A stretch of 23,438 bases of DNA from Oscillospiraceae bacterium (GTDB lineage Bacteria; Bacillota; Clostridia; Oscillospirales; Oscillospiraceae). Position numbers and translations under genes: made by a program. The notes below the pieces were generated by a model. That model was not told where the DNA came from, did not search any database, and saw only the letters and a list, made by a program, of their open reading frames with translations. The stretch spans positions 1 through 23,438 of the forward strand of contig JAFTGG010000096.1 of assembly GCA_017458025.1 (NCBI GenBank), read 5' to 3'. Positions 15,730 to 22,804 of this stretch are shown one piece after another; the first letter of the stretch is position 1, and every line of letters begins with the position of its first letter.

Positions 15730-16770
15730 ATGGCAAAAAATACGCCCGACAAGGGCTATCAAAAACTGAAAAGCGACCTTGCGTCCGGCGAGATCGGGCA
15801 GGTCTACGTCTTCCACGGCGAGGAGAGCTATTTGCGCGAATACTACTTGGGCGAGCTCAAAAAGGCGCTGGTGCCCGCCGGCTTCGAGGAGTTCAACTAC
15901 CACAAGCTCGACGGTAAGAGCATCTCGATGGCAGAGCTGATCGAGGCGGTGGAGGCGATGCCGATGATGGCGGAGCGCACGATGGTCGTCGTCACCGACT
16001 GCGACCTGTTCAAGCTCGGCGAGGACGCGCGCGGAATGATCATCAATATGCTTGAGGATTTTCCGGAGTATTGCTGCCTCGTGTTCGTGTACGACCTCGT
16101 GGAGTATAAGCCGAACAAGGTGTATAAGAAGCTTTGCGCCGCGCTGGAGCAGCATGCGGCGACGGTCAAGTTCGACATTCAGGATAAGAGCGACCTCATC
16201 AATTGGATCAGGAGGCGCTTCCGCGCGCTGGGGAAGGACATCGACGCCCACGCGGCGGAGCATCTGATCTTTACCTGCGGCGGTTTGATGACGGGACTTG
16301 TGCCGGAGATCGAGAAGATCGGCGCATACGCCAAGGGTAAAGCGATAACACTTGACGATATTAACGCCGTCGCCGACCCGGTGCTGGACGCGGTGGCGTT
16401 CCAGATGACCAACGCCATCACGCGCGGCGACTACAACGGCGCGAGCGAGATTTTGGGGCAACTGCTCAAAAAGCAGGAGGAGCCGTTCATGATCCTCGCC
16501 GTCGTCGGCAAGGAGCTGCGGCGGCTGTACACCGCGCGCATCGCGCTCGACGAGGGCCGCGACAAGTTTTGGCTCATGGAGCAGTGGGGCATGCGCTCCG
16601 ACTATCCCGCGCGGCTGCTCGTGGACGCGGCGCGGCATACGACGCGCGAGTGGTGCGCGAACAGCGTAATGCTTTGCCAAAAGCTCGACCGGCGCATGAA
16701 GAGCGAAAAGGGCGTCGACGACGAGGGCGAGATCAAGCTGCTGCTGATGGAGCTGGCGCAGCGCGGCTAA
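15730..16770 (+). CDS. holA: DNA polymerase III delta subunit
   Basis: This 346-residue clamp-loader subunit opens the beta sliding clamp for PolC. The N-terminus reads GQVYVFHGEESYLREYYLGELKKAL, the usual HolA pattern in which an ATP-site-like loop is followed by a helix. Further family segments are AVEAMPMMAERTMVVVTD and FQMTNAITRGDYNGASEILGQLL. The C-terminal collar domain contains KELRRLYTARIALDEG. The ribosome binding site is GAGGCGAA, 6 nt before the ATG. Its location directly after comEC is the normal Firmicute arrangement. The often-linked rpsT gene is not seen. Confidence 0.93.
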   Translation: MAKNTPDKGYQKLKSDLASGEIGQVYVFHGEESYLREYYLGELKKALVPAGFEEFNYHKLDGKSISMAELIEAVEAMPMMAERTMVVVTDCDLFKLGEDARGMIINMLEDFPEYCCLVFVYDLVEYKPNKVYKKLCAALEQHAATVKFDIQDKSDLINWIRRRFRALGKDIDAHAAEHLIFTCGGLMTGLVPEIEKIGAYAKGKAITLDDINAVADPVLDAVAFQMTNAITRGDYNGASEILGQLLKKQEEPFMILAVVGKELRRLYTARIALDEGRDKFWLMEQWGMRSDYPARLLVDAARHTTREWCANSVMLCQKLDRRMKSEKGVDDEGEIKLLLMELAQRG

Positions 16771-16799
16771 CACACTATTGATTGGGGTCGTGCCGGTTT

Positions 16800-17399
16800 A
16801 TGGCGAAACCGAAAATAAAAGAAGTCATCGTCGTCGAGGGGCGCTATGACAAAAATACGCTCTCGCAGGTCGTCGACGCGACCATCGTGGAGCTGGGCGG
16901 CTTCGGCGTGTTCAACGACAAGCAGAAGCTGTCGCTGCTGCGGAAGCTTGCGCAGACGCGGGGACTCGTCGTTTTTACCGACCCCGACGGCGCGGGCTTT
17001 GTGATCCGCAGCTATCTCAAGGGCGCGCTGCCGAAGGAACAGGTCAAGCACGCCTATGTGCCGGATGTCTATGGCAAGGAAAAGCGCAAGCGCAAGGGCG
17101 GCAAGGAGGGCAAGCTCGGCGTCGAGGGCATGAAGCCGGACGTGCTGTTGGACGCGCTGCGCCGCGCGGGCGCGACGTTCGAGGGCGAAGAAGCGGCGGA
17201 CAGGGGAGAGCCCATCACGAAGGCGGATATGCTCGACGCGGGGCTCGTCGGCGACGGCAGCGCGGCAAAGCGCGCCGCGCTTGTAAAGGAATTAAACTTG
17301 CCGGAGCGCCTGAGCGCCAACGCGCTGCTGGAGGCGCTGAATCTGCTGATGACGCGCGAGGAATTTCTGGAGGGGAAGAAATATTGTGACGATCAATGA
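16800..17399 (+). CDS. rnmV: Ribonuclease M5
   Basis: This 199-residue Toprim nuclease performs the final maturation of 5S rRNA in Firmicutes, usually with ribosomal protein L18. Toprim motifs are VVEGRYDK (Glu13) and FTDPDGAG (Asp61, Asp63). Residues 90-199 form the C-terminal DUF4093-type region, including a Lys/Arg/Gly-rich stretch (EKRKRKGGKEGK) suited to RNA contact. ATG at 16800 is preferred because homologues begin with a short segment before IVVEG; an in-frame TTG lies 18 nt upstream and the ribosome binding site is weak. rnmV is usually followed by rsmA (ksgA); here it is followed by an HNH-domain gene that overlaps its last 14 nt. Confidence 0.93.
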   Translation: MAKPKIKEVIVVEGRYDKNTLSQVVDATIVELGGFGVFNDKQKLSLLRKLAQTRGLVVFTDPDGAGFVIRSYLKGALPKEQVKHAYVPDVYGKEKRKRKGGKEGKLGVEGMKPDVLLDALRRAGATFEGEEAADRGEPITKADMLDAGLVGDGSAAKRAALVKELNLPERLSANALLEALNLLMTREEFLEGKKYCDDQ

Positions 17400-17973
17400 G
17401 AAAATGGAGGCGGCGGCCGATGATCTCATTGAGCGCTTCGGCGTCGGCCATTTGGTCGAGCGCAAGGAACTGTTGTCGCTGCTGCAAGATACATATCAGG
17501 TCAAGGAAAGCAGTGCAATGCCTTCTGATTATTGCTACAATCGGGTGAATAATGGTATTTCACTGACAAAACCGACGCTATTTGAGTATATAGGCCCGGG
17601 GCGCTACAGATGCCTTGGGGCGGGCTATCCGTACAACGGCCCCATCTACCATCGTCCGTCAGGCGCGGCGGGCGATATTGTCATCGGCTTCTGCAAGGAT
17701 GGCGTCCGCGCCATCGCGGACGGGCCGCGAAAGGCGGATGTATCTCGCGCGGAGACGAGCAAGGGGCGCGATCCGTCGCCGCGGCTTCGCTATCGGGTAC
17801 TAGAGAGAGACCGGTTCACTTGTCGGGCATGCGGCGCGTCTCCGGCAAAGGATTCCGGCGTCTCTCTGCATATCGACCATATTGTCCCGTGGTCCAAAGG
17901 CGGGAAAACAACGCTCGACAATTTGCAGACGCTTTGCACGAAGTGCAATCTCGGAAAAGGCGATTTGGCTTGA
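17386..17973 (+). CDS. HNH endonuclease domain protein
   Basis: This 195-residue protein has an N-terminal module (about 1-115) with the pattern PSDYCYNRVNNGI and FEYIGPGRYRCLG. I recognise it as a domain found ahead of HNH nucleases in other Firmicutes, without a firm name. The C-terminal HNH/McrA-like domain (about 133-195) has Cys146-Cys149, HIDH (162-165), then Asn and Cys184-Cys187, which bind zinc and a catalytic metal. The GTG start at 17386 is supported by GGAGGGGAAG; an in-frame ATG is at 17404. The gene is translationally coupled to rnmV, yet part of it is AT-richer than its neighbours, which suggests acquisition. It might be a nicking or restriction-type nuclease; substrate and role are unknown. 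No methyltransferase or transposase is adjacent. Confidence 0.85.
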   Translation: MTINEKMEAAADDLIERFGVGHLVERKELLSLLQDTYQVKESSAMPSDYCYNRVNNGISLTKPTLFEYIGPGRYRCLGAGYPYNGPIYHRPSGAAGDIVIGFCKDGVRAIADGPRKADVSRAETSKGRDPSPRLRYRVLERDRFTCRACGASPAKDSGVSLHIDHIVPWSKGGKTTLDNLQTLCTKCNLGKGDLA

Positions 17974-17980
17974 AAGTCTA

Positions 17981-18009
17981 TTGCCAAAGCTTCCGATATA
18001 AGCTATAAT
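17981..18009 (+). promoter_or_regulatory. Sigma-A promoter for the structured leader and glnS
   Basis: TTGCCA (17981-17986), an exact 17-nt spacer and a consensus TATAAT (18004-18009) lie just after the HNH stop codon. The predicted start is near 18016, the first base of the stem arm GGCCTTG. Confidence 0.8.
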
Positions 18010-18015
18010 ATTTTC

Positions 18016-18240
18016 GGCCTTGTCAGGCGAAAAAATCCCTCGCCATTGGACACGTTGCCCATTTTTAAAACAAGGCCCAGGCAATACCGCACAATTCATG
18101 ACAGCATCTTGCTTGCACAAATGTTCGTTTTAAGCCCAAAATTCCTTGACCATGTGCAGCATGATCTGCGGAATTTTGCGTCATCTGCCGAAATTTCCGG
18201 CTGCGCGCCGCAATGACGCGGTATTGCCTTCATTATTTTT
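18016..18240 (+). ncRNA. Putative structured RNA or attenuator leader upstream of glnS
   Basis: The sequence between the promoter and glnS holds nested perfect stems. The 5' stem GGCCTTG (18016-18022) pairs with CAAGGCC (18071-18077) and encloses GGCGA/TCGCC (18026-18030 with 18040-18044). One base later, a 12-bp stem begins: 18079-18090 pairs with 18218-18229. It encloses ATGAC/GTCAT (18098-18102 with 18180-18184), CAAAATTCC/GGAATTTTG (18137-18145 with 18170-18178), GCAG/CTGC, and a GCCG/CGGC hairpin. The long stem is followed by the T-rich tract TCATTATTTTT (18230-18240), which could terminate transcription. No T-box consensus is present. It may be a stand-alone small RNA of about 225 nt or a regulated glnS leader. 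The pairing is by eye; no covariation could be tested. Confidence 0.5.
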
Positions 18241-18263
18241 ACCGACGGAGAGAGGAAATCACT

Positions 18264-20003
18264 ATGGCGGACGAAGTCAAGATCATCACCGACGAGAACG
18301 CGGAGAGCGAAGGCAAAAACTTTATCCACGCCTTCGTCGAGGAGGATATCGGCCCCGGCGGGCGTTTCGAGGGCTTGCAGGTACACACGCGCTTCCCGCC
18401 CGAGCCGAACGGCTATCTGCACATCGGGCACTGCAAGGCGCTGACCATCGACTTCGGCACGGCGGAGAAGTTCGGCGGCATCTGCAACCTGCGCATGGAC
18501 GACACGAACCCCGCCAAGGAGGACACCGAGTTCGTCGACGCCATCAAGGAGGATATCCATTGGCTCGGCTTCGATTGGGGCGACCGTTTCTTTTATGGCA
18601 GCGACTACTTTGAAAAGGACTATGAGTACGCCGTCGAGCTCATTAAGAAGGGACTTGCCTACGTCTGTGATCTGACGCCGGAGGAGTTCCGCGAGAACCG
18701 CGGCGACATCGGCAAGCCCGCCGTTTCGCCGTACCGCGACCGCGACGTTGAGGAGAATCTCGACCTCTTTGAGCGCATGAAAAACGGCGAGTTTCCCGAG
18801 GGCAGCAAGACCCTGCGCGCGAAGATCGACCTTGCGTCCGGCAACTTCAACATGCGCGACCCGGTGCTGTACCGTATCCGCTATCTTGACCACCACCGTC
18901 AGGGCAAGAAGTGGAACATCTACCCGATGTACGACTTCGCGCACCCGATCCAGGACGCGCTGGAGGGCATTACGCACTCGCTGTGCTCGCTGGAGTTTGA
19001 GGCGCACCGCCCGCTCTACGATTGGGTCGTGAGCAACGTGTCGATCCCGTATCACAAGCCGCGCCAGATCGAGTTCGCGCGCCTTGGCATCAACTATACG
19101 GTCATGTCGAAGCGCAAGCTGCGGCAGTTGGTCGAGCAGAACTACGTCTCCGGCTGGGACGACCCGCGTATGCCGACGCTCTGCGGCCTGCGCCGCCGCG
19201 GCTTTACGAGCGCGTCGATCCGCAATTTCTGCGAGCGCATCGGCGTTGCGAAATCCGCGTCCACGGTGGAATACAGCTTTCTTGAGCATTGCCTGCGGGA
19301 GGACCTGAACGAGCACGCCGAGCGAACGATGGCGGTGCTGCGCCCCATCAAGCTCGTCATCACGAACTACCCCGAGGGCAAGAGCGAGACGTTCGAGGTC
19401 GAGAACAACCCGACCGATCCCGATTCCGGCACGCATACCATCACGTTCTCCCGCACCGCGTGGATCGAGGCGGACGACTTCATGGAGGAGCCGGTGCCGA
19501 AGTACAAGCGTCTCACGCCGAACGGCCCCGAGTGCCGTTTAAAGGCCGCGTATCTTGTGCGGTGCACGGGCTGCCGGAAGGACGAGAACGGCAACGTCGT
19601 CGAGGTCTACGCGACCTACGACCCCGACTCCCGCGGGGGCGACCCCGCCGACGGCCGCAAGGTCAAGGGCGCGACGCTCCATTGGGTCGACGCGGCGACC
19701 GCCGTCGACGCCGAGGCGCGCCTGTACGATTACCTGTTCAGCGATCCCGCGCCGGACGGACCGGATAAGAACTTCCTCGACTGTCTCAACCCCGATTCGC
19801 TGGAGGTGCTTCGGAGCTGCAAGATCGAGCCGGAGCTGGCGAAGATCGCCGCCGAGTACGACAAGAGCGAAAAAGCGGGCAAGACGGCGCCGACGTTCCA
19901 ATTCATGCGCCTTGGCTACTTTTGCCTTGACAGCAAGGATTCCACGGCGGACCACATCGTGTTCAACCGCAGCGTCTCTCTCAAAGACAGCTTTAAGAAG
20001 TAA
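18264..20003 (+). CDS. glnS: Glutaminyl-tRNA synthetase
   Basis: This 579-residue class I synthetase charges tRNA-Gln directly with glutamine. Signature motifs are [12 protein letters not shown] (HIGH at 53-56) and VMSKR (280-284). [23 protein letters not shown] is a GlnRS hallmark distinguishing it from GltX. The C-terminal anticodon-binding beta-barrels run from about residue 350 ([13 protein letters not shown]) to [10 protein letters not shown] near the end. The start has GAGAGAGGAAA 7 nt upstream. Many Clostridia make Gln-tRNA through GatCAB; those with GlnRS are generally thought to have acquired it laterally. Expression is probably shaped by the 18016-18240 leader. No terminator is visible before the next gene. 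Confidence 0.97.
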   Translation: MADEVKIITDENAESEGKNFIHAFVEEDIGPGGRFEGLQVHTRFPPEPNGYLHIGHCKALTIDFGTAEKFGGICNLRMDDTNPAKEDTEFVDAIKEDIHWLGFDWGDRFFYGSDYFEKDYEYAVELIKKGLAYVCDLTPEEFRENRGDIGKPAVSPYRDRDVEENLDLFERMKNGEFPEGSKTLRAKIDLASGNFNMRDPVLYRIRYLDHHRQGKKWNIYPMYDFAHPIQDALEGITHSLCSLEFEAHRPLYDWVVSNVSIPYHKPRQIEFARLGINYTVMSKRKLRQLVEQNYVSGWDDPRMPTLCGLRRRGFTSASIRNFCERIGVAKSASTVEYSFLEHCLREDLNEHAERTMAVLRPIKLVITNYPEGKSETFEVENNPTDPDSGTHTITFSRTAWIEADDFMEEPVPKYKRLTPNGPECRLKAAYLVRCTGCRKDENGNVVEVYATYDPDSRGGDPADGRKVKGATLHWVDAATAVDAEARLYDYLFSDPAPDGPDKNFLDCLNPDSLEVLRSCKIEPELAKIAAEYDKSEKAGKTAPTFQFMRLGYFCLDSKDSTADHIVFNRSVSLKDSFKK

Positions 20004-20033
20004 AATCCGAACAACTGCGTATACTATCTGAAA

Positions 20034-20047
20034 CGACTTCAAAGTCG
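20034..20047 (+). other. Small hairpin adjoining the ribosome binding site of the 20063 gene
   Basis: CGACTT (20034-20039) and AAGTCG (20042-20047) are perfect inverted arms lying directly before AAAGGAG. A TATACT at 20020-20025 could be a -10 box, but no matching -35 was found. The stem could modulate translation or protect a transcript 5' end. Confidence 0.35.
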
Positions 20048-20062
20048 AAAGGAGAACATAGC

Positions 20063-20395
20063 ATGGATTTAAATGATCTCAAGGGCAAGGTCAAGGAGAC
20101 GCTCCGTAACACCGACCTAGACGAAAAGGTCGGCGCGGCGGCGAATCAAATGAAGGAAAAGGTGCAGGACGTGCTCGATAAGACCGACCTGGACGAGAAG
20201 ATCAAGGCGGGCGCGGACAAGCTGCGCGAGAAAGCGGCGGACGTCGATACCGACGCGCTCAAGGCGCAGGTCAAAGACAATGCCGACAAGCTCAAAGGCA
20301 AGGTGCGGGACGCGCTCGACAAGACCGACGTCGACGAGAAGGTCAAGGCGAGGGACGAAGAACTCAAGGATAAGATCAAGGAAAAGCTCGACTGA
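20063..20395 (+). CDS. Small repetitive, highly charged helical protein of unknown function
   Basis: This 110-residue protein is built of a repeat of about 24 residues. Clear copies are KVKETLRNTDLDEKV (9-23), KVQDVLDKTDLDEKI (33-47) and KVRDALDKTDVDEKV (80-94), with a degenerate copy around 56-70. Lys, Asp, Glu, Leu and Ala dominate. Seven residue types are absent altogether: Phe, Tyr, Trp, His, Cys, Pro and Ser. Such composition predicts long amphipathic helices and resembles LEA-like, CsbD-like or hydrophilin stress proteins. No signal peptide or membrane segment is seen. The ribosome binding site AAAGGAG is strong. The gene may be read from the glnS transcript or a weak own promoter. I do not recognise a specific family; stress or envelope roles are speculation. 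Confidence 0.8.
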   Translation: MDLNDLKGKVKETLRNTDLDEKVGAAANQMKEKVQDVLDKTDLDEKIKAGADKLREKAADVDTDALKAQVKDNADKLKGKVRDALDKTDVDEKVKARDEELKDKIKEKLD

Positions 20396-20400
20396 TACTG

Positions 20401-20436
20401 CTATCGGATAAAAAGCTTACTCTTTTTATCCGATAG
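20401..20436. terminator. Perfect 14-bp hairpin after the repetitive-protein gene
   Basis: The arm 20401-20414 (CTATCGGATAAAAA) pairs perfectly with 20423-20436 around an 8-nt loop. The T5 run lies within the 3' arm rather than after it, so it may work as an RNA 3'-end stabiliser or atypical terminator on either strand. Confidence 0.5.
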
Positions 20437-20455
20437 ATGCCGCCGCCGGCGGCAT
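20437..20455. repeat. GC-rich 8-bp hairpin
   Basis: ATGCCGCC (20437-20444) and GGCGGCAT (20448-20455) form a perfect stem with a 3-nt loop, abutting the preceding hairpin. Its 3' arm is part of the dispersed repeat copy B. Confidence 0.6.
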
Positions 20456-20470
20456 ACAGTTGCTGACGCA
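20442..20470 (+). repeat. Dispersed 29-nt 3'-UTR repeat, copy B
   Basis: It matches the reverse complement of 709-737 at 26 of 29 positions, including the shared core GTTGCTGACGCA. It lies 46 nt after the stop codon of the repetitive-protein gene and before the terminator at 20534, again in sense orientation. GTTGC/GCAAC around TGAC forms a small hairpin at its 3' end. Confidence 0.65.
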
Positions 20471-20475
20471 ACCGG

Positions 20476-20514
20476 CGTCGAGTTCGGTTGCCCCGCAGGG
20501 GCGGGAACTTGACG
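20476..20514. repeat. Long imperfect hairpin in the 3' region
   Basis: CGTCGAGTTC (20476-20485) pairs with GAACTTGACG (20505-20514) with one G-U. An inner GCCCC/GGGGC stem (20490-20494 with 20498-20502) caps it. No T-run follows. It is the third strong stem between 20401 and 20514. Confidence 0.55.
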
Positions 20515-20533
20515 ATAAAAGTTTTGGCGCGGC

Positions 20534-20563
20534 AAAAACGCTCCCGATTTCGGGAGCGTTTTT
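20534..20563. terminator. Bidirectional intrinsic terminator
   Basis: A perfect 13-bp stem, AAAAACGCTCCCG (20534-20546) with 20551-20563, has a 4-nt loop and ends in T5 on the plus strand and T5 on the minus strand. It separates the plus-strand repetitive-protein gene from the convergent membrane-protein gene. Confidence 0.9.
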
Positions 20564-20565
20564 CT

Positions 20566-21354
20566 TTATGCCACGAGCCATTTGTACTTTTCGACGCTGT
20601 AAAGCGGAATGAGCGGCACCATAATCGGCGTTTTCTTTATGTACATCCGATACTCAGGGTCGCTGCCGTAAGCGCGGTTCTGCCGCATCTCCAGCCGCCG
20701 CGCGCCGCCGAACATGACGTAGACGATGCCGAGGTAGCCCGTCAGCGCCGCGGCCCACTGCCACGCGCCGCGCAGAGTGCCGACGCCGCCGACGAACACG
20801 CCCGTCCAGAACAGCATCTCGCCGAAGTAGTTGGGGCAGCGCACGATGCGGTACAGCCCCGTATCGACAAAGCGCTTCGGGTTCGCCTTCTTTGACGCGT
20901 TCTTCTGCAAATCGGCGACGGACTCGACGATGAGGCCGCAGACGCTGATGCACAGCCCGACGATCAGCGGCGTGTCCGTGCCCGCGCCGTTTTCTAGGCG
21001 GAATAGGACAGGGGAGGTCTCGCAGGCATAGAGCAGCGCCGCGCTGAGCCAGATGGACGCCTTGGCGGTGAGCTTCATGCCCTCGCCGGATTTGATTTCC
21101 GTCTTCATCTTGGCGTTGTAGGTCGCGCTCCTGACCTCGCGGAACGCGAGATAGCCGCCGAGGCGGCAGCCATAAATGATAAACAAAGCGCAGGCGGCCG
21201 CCGTGCCGGCGCTCAGCGAGCCGCGGAACAGGAGCGGCAGCGCCGCGCCGATGGCGGCGACGGAGAAACCGTAGCCGATGGAGATGAACCAGACGTACTT
21301 CTTGAAGCCGCAGGCGCTGAACAAAAGCGCAACGGCAAAAATGACCCAGAACAC
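20566..21354 (-). CDS. DUF1295 / steroid 5-alpha-reductase-like membrane protein
   Basis: This 262-residue polytopic membrane protein has about six to seven hydrophobic helices. Near residues 165-185 it has the family pattern FVDTGLYRIVRCPNYFGEMLFW, matching the RHPNYFGE core of DUF1295 proteins. DUF1295 belongs to the steroid-reductase and isoprenylcysteine methyltransferase-like superfamily. The C-terminus has the usual REMRQ-like and EYRMYIKKTP features. The enzymatic substrate is unknown. The start is GTG at 21354 with GGAGG 10 nt upstream, read from a promoter at 21395-21422. The gene stands alone on the minus strand and ends 2 nt from the bidirectional terminator. The family assignment is good; the reaction cannot be stated. 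Confidence 0.88.
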   Translation of the reverse strand: MFWVIFAVALLFSACGFKKYVWFISIGYGFSVAAIGAALPLLFRGSLSAGTAAACALFIIYGCRLGGYLAFREVRSATYNAKMKTEIKSGEGMKLTAKASIWLSAALLYACETSPVLFRLENGAGTDTPLIVGLCISVCGLIVESVADLQKNASKKANPKRFVDTGLYRIVRCPNYFGEMLFWTGVFVGGVGTLRGAWQWAAALTGYLGIVYVMFGGARRLEMRQNRAYGSDPEYRMYIKKTPIMVPLIPLYSVEKYKWLVA

Positions 21355-21394
21355 GGGAAATCAGCCTCCAATCGCAGATTTTCTGTAAGAAAAG

Positions 21395-21422
21395 ATTATA
21401 GCACCAAACGGAAAATATGCAA
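21395..21422 (-). promoter_or_regulatory. Sigma-A promoter for the DUF1295 gene
   Basis: On the minus strand, TTGCAT (21422-21417), a 16-nt spacer and consensus TATAAT (21400-21395) precede the GTG start by about 40 nt. Confidence 0.65.
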
Positions 21423-21525
21423 TTGAAATTTAAGGCAATCGATTCTTCTTTCCATTCCCGCACAAGCCGCAGAAGGTCGTCTGCACGCTGAATCCGAGAA
21501 AATGCGGCTCGATTAAATTTTCCCC

Positions 21526-21553
21526 TTGACAAACTGTTTTATCTGTATATACT
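21526..21553 (+). promoter_or_regulatory. Sigma-A promoter of the GntR-ABC operon
   Basis: Consensus TTGACA (21526-21531), a 16-nt spacer and TATACT (21548-21553) lie just upstream of the regulator gene. The -10 box lies inside the palindrome 21543-21565, so a bound repressor would occlude it. Confidence 0.75.
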
Positions 21554-21565
21554 GTTCATATACAG
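21543..21565. promoter_or_regulatory. Palindromic operator of the YtrA-type repressor
   Basis: CTGTATAT (21543-21550) and ATATACAG (21558-21565) are perfect 8-bp inverted arms separated by 7 nt. They cover the -10 box and probable transcription start. The position and symmetry fit autorepression by the dimeric GntR protein encoded 22 nt downstream. Confidence 0.75.
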
Positions 21566-21586
21566 ATTGAGCAAGGAGGTAGCGCC

Positions 21587-21964
21587 TTGAATGTCTTGAT
21601 CGACAACAAAAGCAGCGCCCCGATTTACGAGCAGATCTATGCTCAAATCAAGGCGCAGATCATCAGCGGCGCGCTGCGTGAGGACGAGCTGCTGCCGTCG
21701 ATTCGGAACCTCGCCAAGGATCTGCGTATCAGCGTCATCACAACGAAGCGCGCTTATGACGAGCTGGAGAGGGAAGGTTTTCTCTATACCGTTGCGGGAA
21801 AGGGCTGCTTTGTCGCGCCGAAGAATGTAGAGCTGCTGCGCGAGGAAAATCTCAAAGCCATCGAGAGGCATATCGAGGCGATCGCCAAGCTGGCGGCGAC
21901 CTGCGGCCTCGGCACGGACGAGGTGACGGAGATGGTGCGGCTTATCATGGAGGAAGACAAATGA
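21587..21964 (+). CDS. GntR-family (YtrA subfamily) transcriptional repressor
   Basis: This 125-residue regulator has an N-terminal winged helix (PIYEQIYAQIKAQIISGALREDELLPSIRNLAKDL region, then ISVITTKRAYDELEREGFLYTVAGKGCFV). A short C-terminal helical tail of about 45 residues follows, instead of an effector domain. That layout defines the YtrA subfamily, whose members repress linked ABC transporter genes and often respond to cell-envelope stress or antibiotics. The TTG start at 21587 is fixed by AAGGAGG 7 nt upstream. The TGA overlaps the ATG of the ATPase gene (ATGA). It probably binds 21543-21565 and controls the whole operon; the inducer is unknown. Confidence 0.92.
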   Translation: MNVLIDNKSSAPIYEQIYAQIKAQIISGALREDELLPSIRNLAKDLRISVITTKRAYDELEREGFLYTVAGKGCFVAPKNVELLREENLKAIERHIEAIAKLAATCGLGTDEVTEMVRLIMEEDK

Positions 21965-22803
21965 ACGCATTAGAGATCAGAAGCCTGCAAAAAGAATACA
22001 AGGAATTTACGCTCGGGCCGCTCGACCTGACGCTGCCGGCCGGCACGATCATGGGGCTTATCGGCGAGAACGGCGCGGGCAAGACCACGACCATCAAGCT
22101 GATCCTCGATATGATCAAACGCGACGGCGGGGAGGTGCGGCTGTTCGGCAGGGATAACCGCGAGAGCTTCCCGCTCGGCAAGGAGGACGTCGGCGTCGTG
22201 CTCGACGAGGTGAACTTCTCCGAGTGCCTGACGGCCCGTGAGGTCGGAAAGATCATGCGCGCCGTGTTCCGCAATTGGGACGACGCGGCGTATCGGGAGC
22301 TTTTGACGCGCTTTGAGCTGCCGGAGAAACAGAAGTTCAAGGAGTTCTCGCTCGGCATGAAGAAAAAGCTCGGCATCGCGGTCGCGCTGTCGCACCGCGC
22401 GCGGCTGCTGGTGCTCGACGAGCCGACCGGCGGGCTCGACCCCGTCGGGCGCGACGAGGTGGTGGACATCTTTTCGGAGTTCACGCGGGACGAGAGCCAC
22501 GCGGTGCTGATCTCGTCGCACATTGTCAGCGACCTCGAAAAGCTCTGCGACTACATCGCGTTTTTGCACAAGGGAAAGCTGATGCTCTGCGAGGAAAAGG
22601 ACCGGCTGTACGAGGAATACGGCGTCGTCCGCTGCTCGGCGGAGGACTTCGCGGCGCTCGAACCGTCGGCGTTGCTCGGCAAACGCGAGACGCCCTACGG
22701 CGTCGAGGCGTTGATAAAGCGGGAGGACGCGCCGCGCGGCATGGAGCTGGGGCGCGTGGATATCGAGGAGCTGTTTGTGCTGATGGCAAAGGAGGCAAAG
22801 TGA
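21961..22803 (+). CDS. ABC transporter ATP-binding protein
   Basis: This 280-residue ATPase has Walker A GENGAGKT (35-42), ABC signature FSLGMKKKL (129-137), Walker B LLVLDEP (149-155) with D-loop GGLDP, and switch His187 in SSHIVSD. The roughly 60-residue C-terminal extension is typical of exporter ATPases of the YtrB/BcrA type. It should power the ABC-2 permease encoded immediately downstream, pumping out a drug, peptide or lipid-like compound. Start and stop are tightly coupled: it overlaps the repressor stop, and one base separates its stop from the next ATG. The substrate is unknown. Confidence 0.95.
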   Translation: MNALEIRSLQKEYKEFTLGPLDLTLPAGTIMGLIGENGAGKTTTIKLILDMIKRDGGEVRLFGRDNRESFPLGKEDVGVVLDEVNFSECLTAREVGKIMRAVFRNWDDAAYRELLTRFELPEKQKFKEFSLGMKKKLGIAVALSHRARLLVLDEPTGGLDPVGRDEVVDIFSEFTRDESHAVLISSHIVSDLEKLCDYIAFLHKGKLMLCEEKDRLYEEYGVVRCSAEDFAALEPSALLGKRETPYGVEALIKREDAPRGMELGRVDIEELFVLMAKEAK

Positions 22804-22804
22804 G

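Noticed and set aside
13801..16773. Long open frame (990 codons) on the minus strand across comEC and holA
   Set aside because: It is a low-complexity Arg/Gln/His-rich translation opposite two well-recognised genes, with no ribosome binding site or motifs.
17800..18120. Minus-strand open frame overlapping the HNH gene and the structured region
   Set aside because: It has no ribosome binding site, no recognisable domain, and it overlaps the conserved HNH domain in antisense.
18016..18263. T-box riboswitch upstream of glnS
   Set aside because: The invariant T-box sequence AGGGTGG-ACCGCG was not found, and no clear specifier-loop stem could be identified.
21465..21509. Inverted repeat AGCCGCA/TGCGGCT between the DUF1295 and GntR genes
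   Set aside because: It is only 7 bp with a 31-nt gap and no link to a promoter element; it is easily expected by chance.
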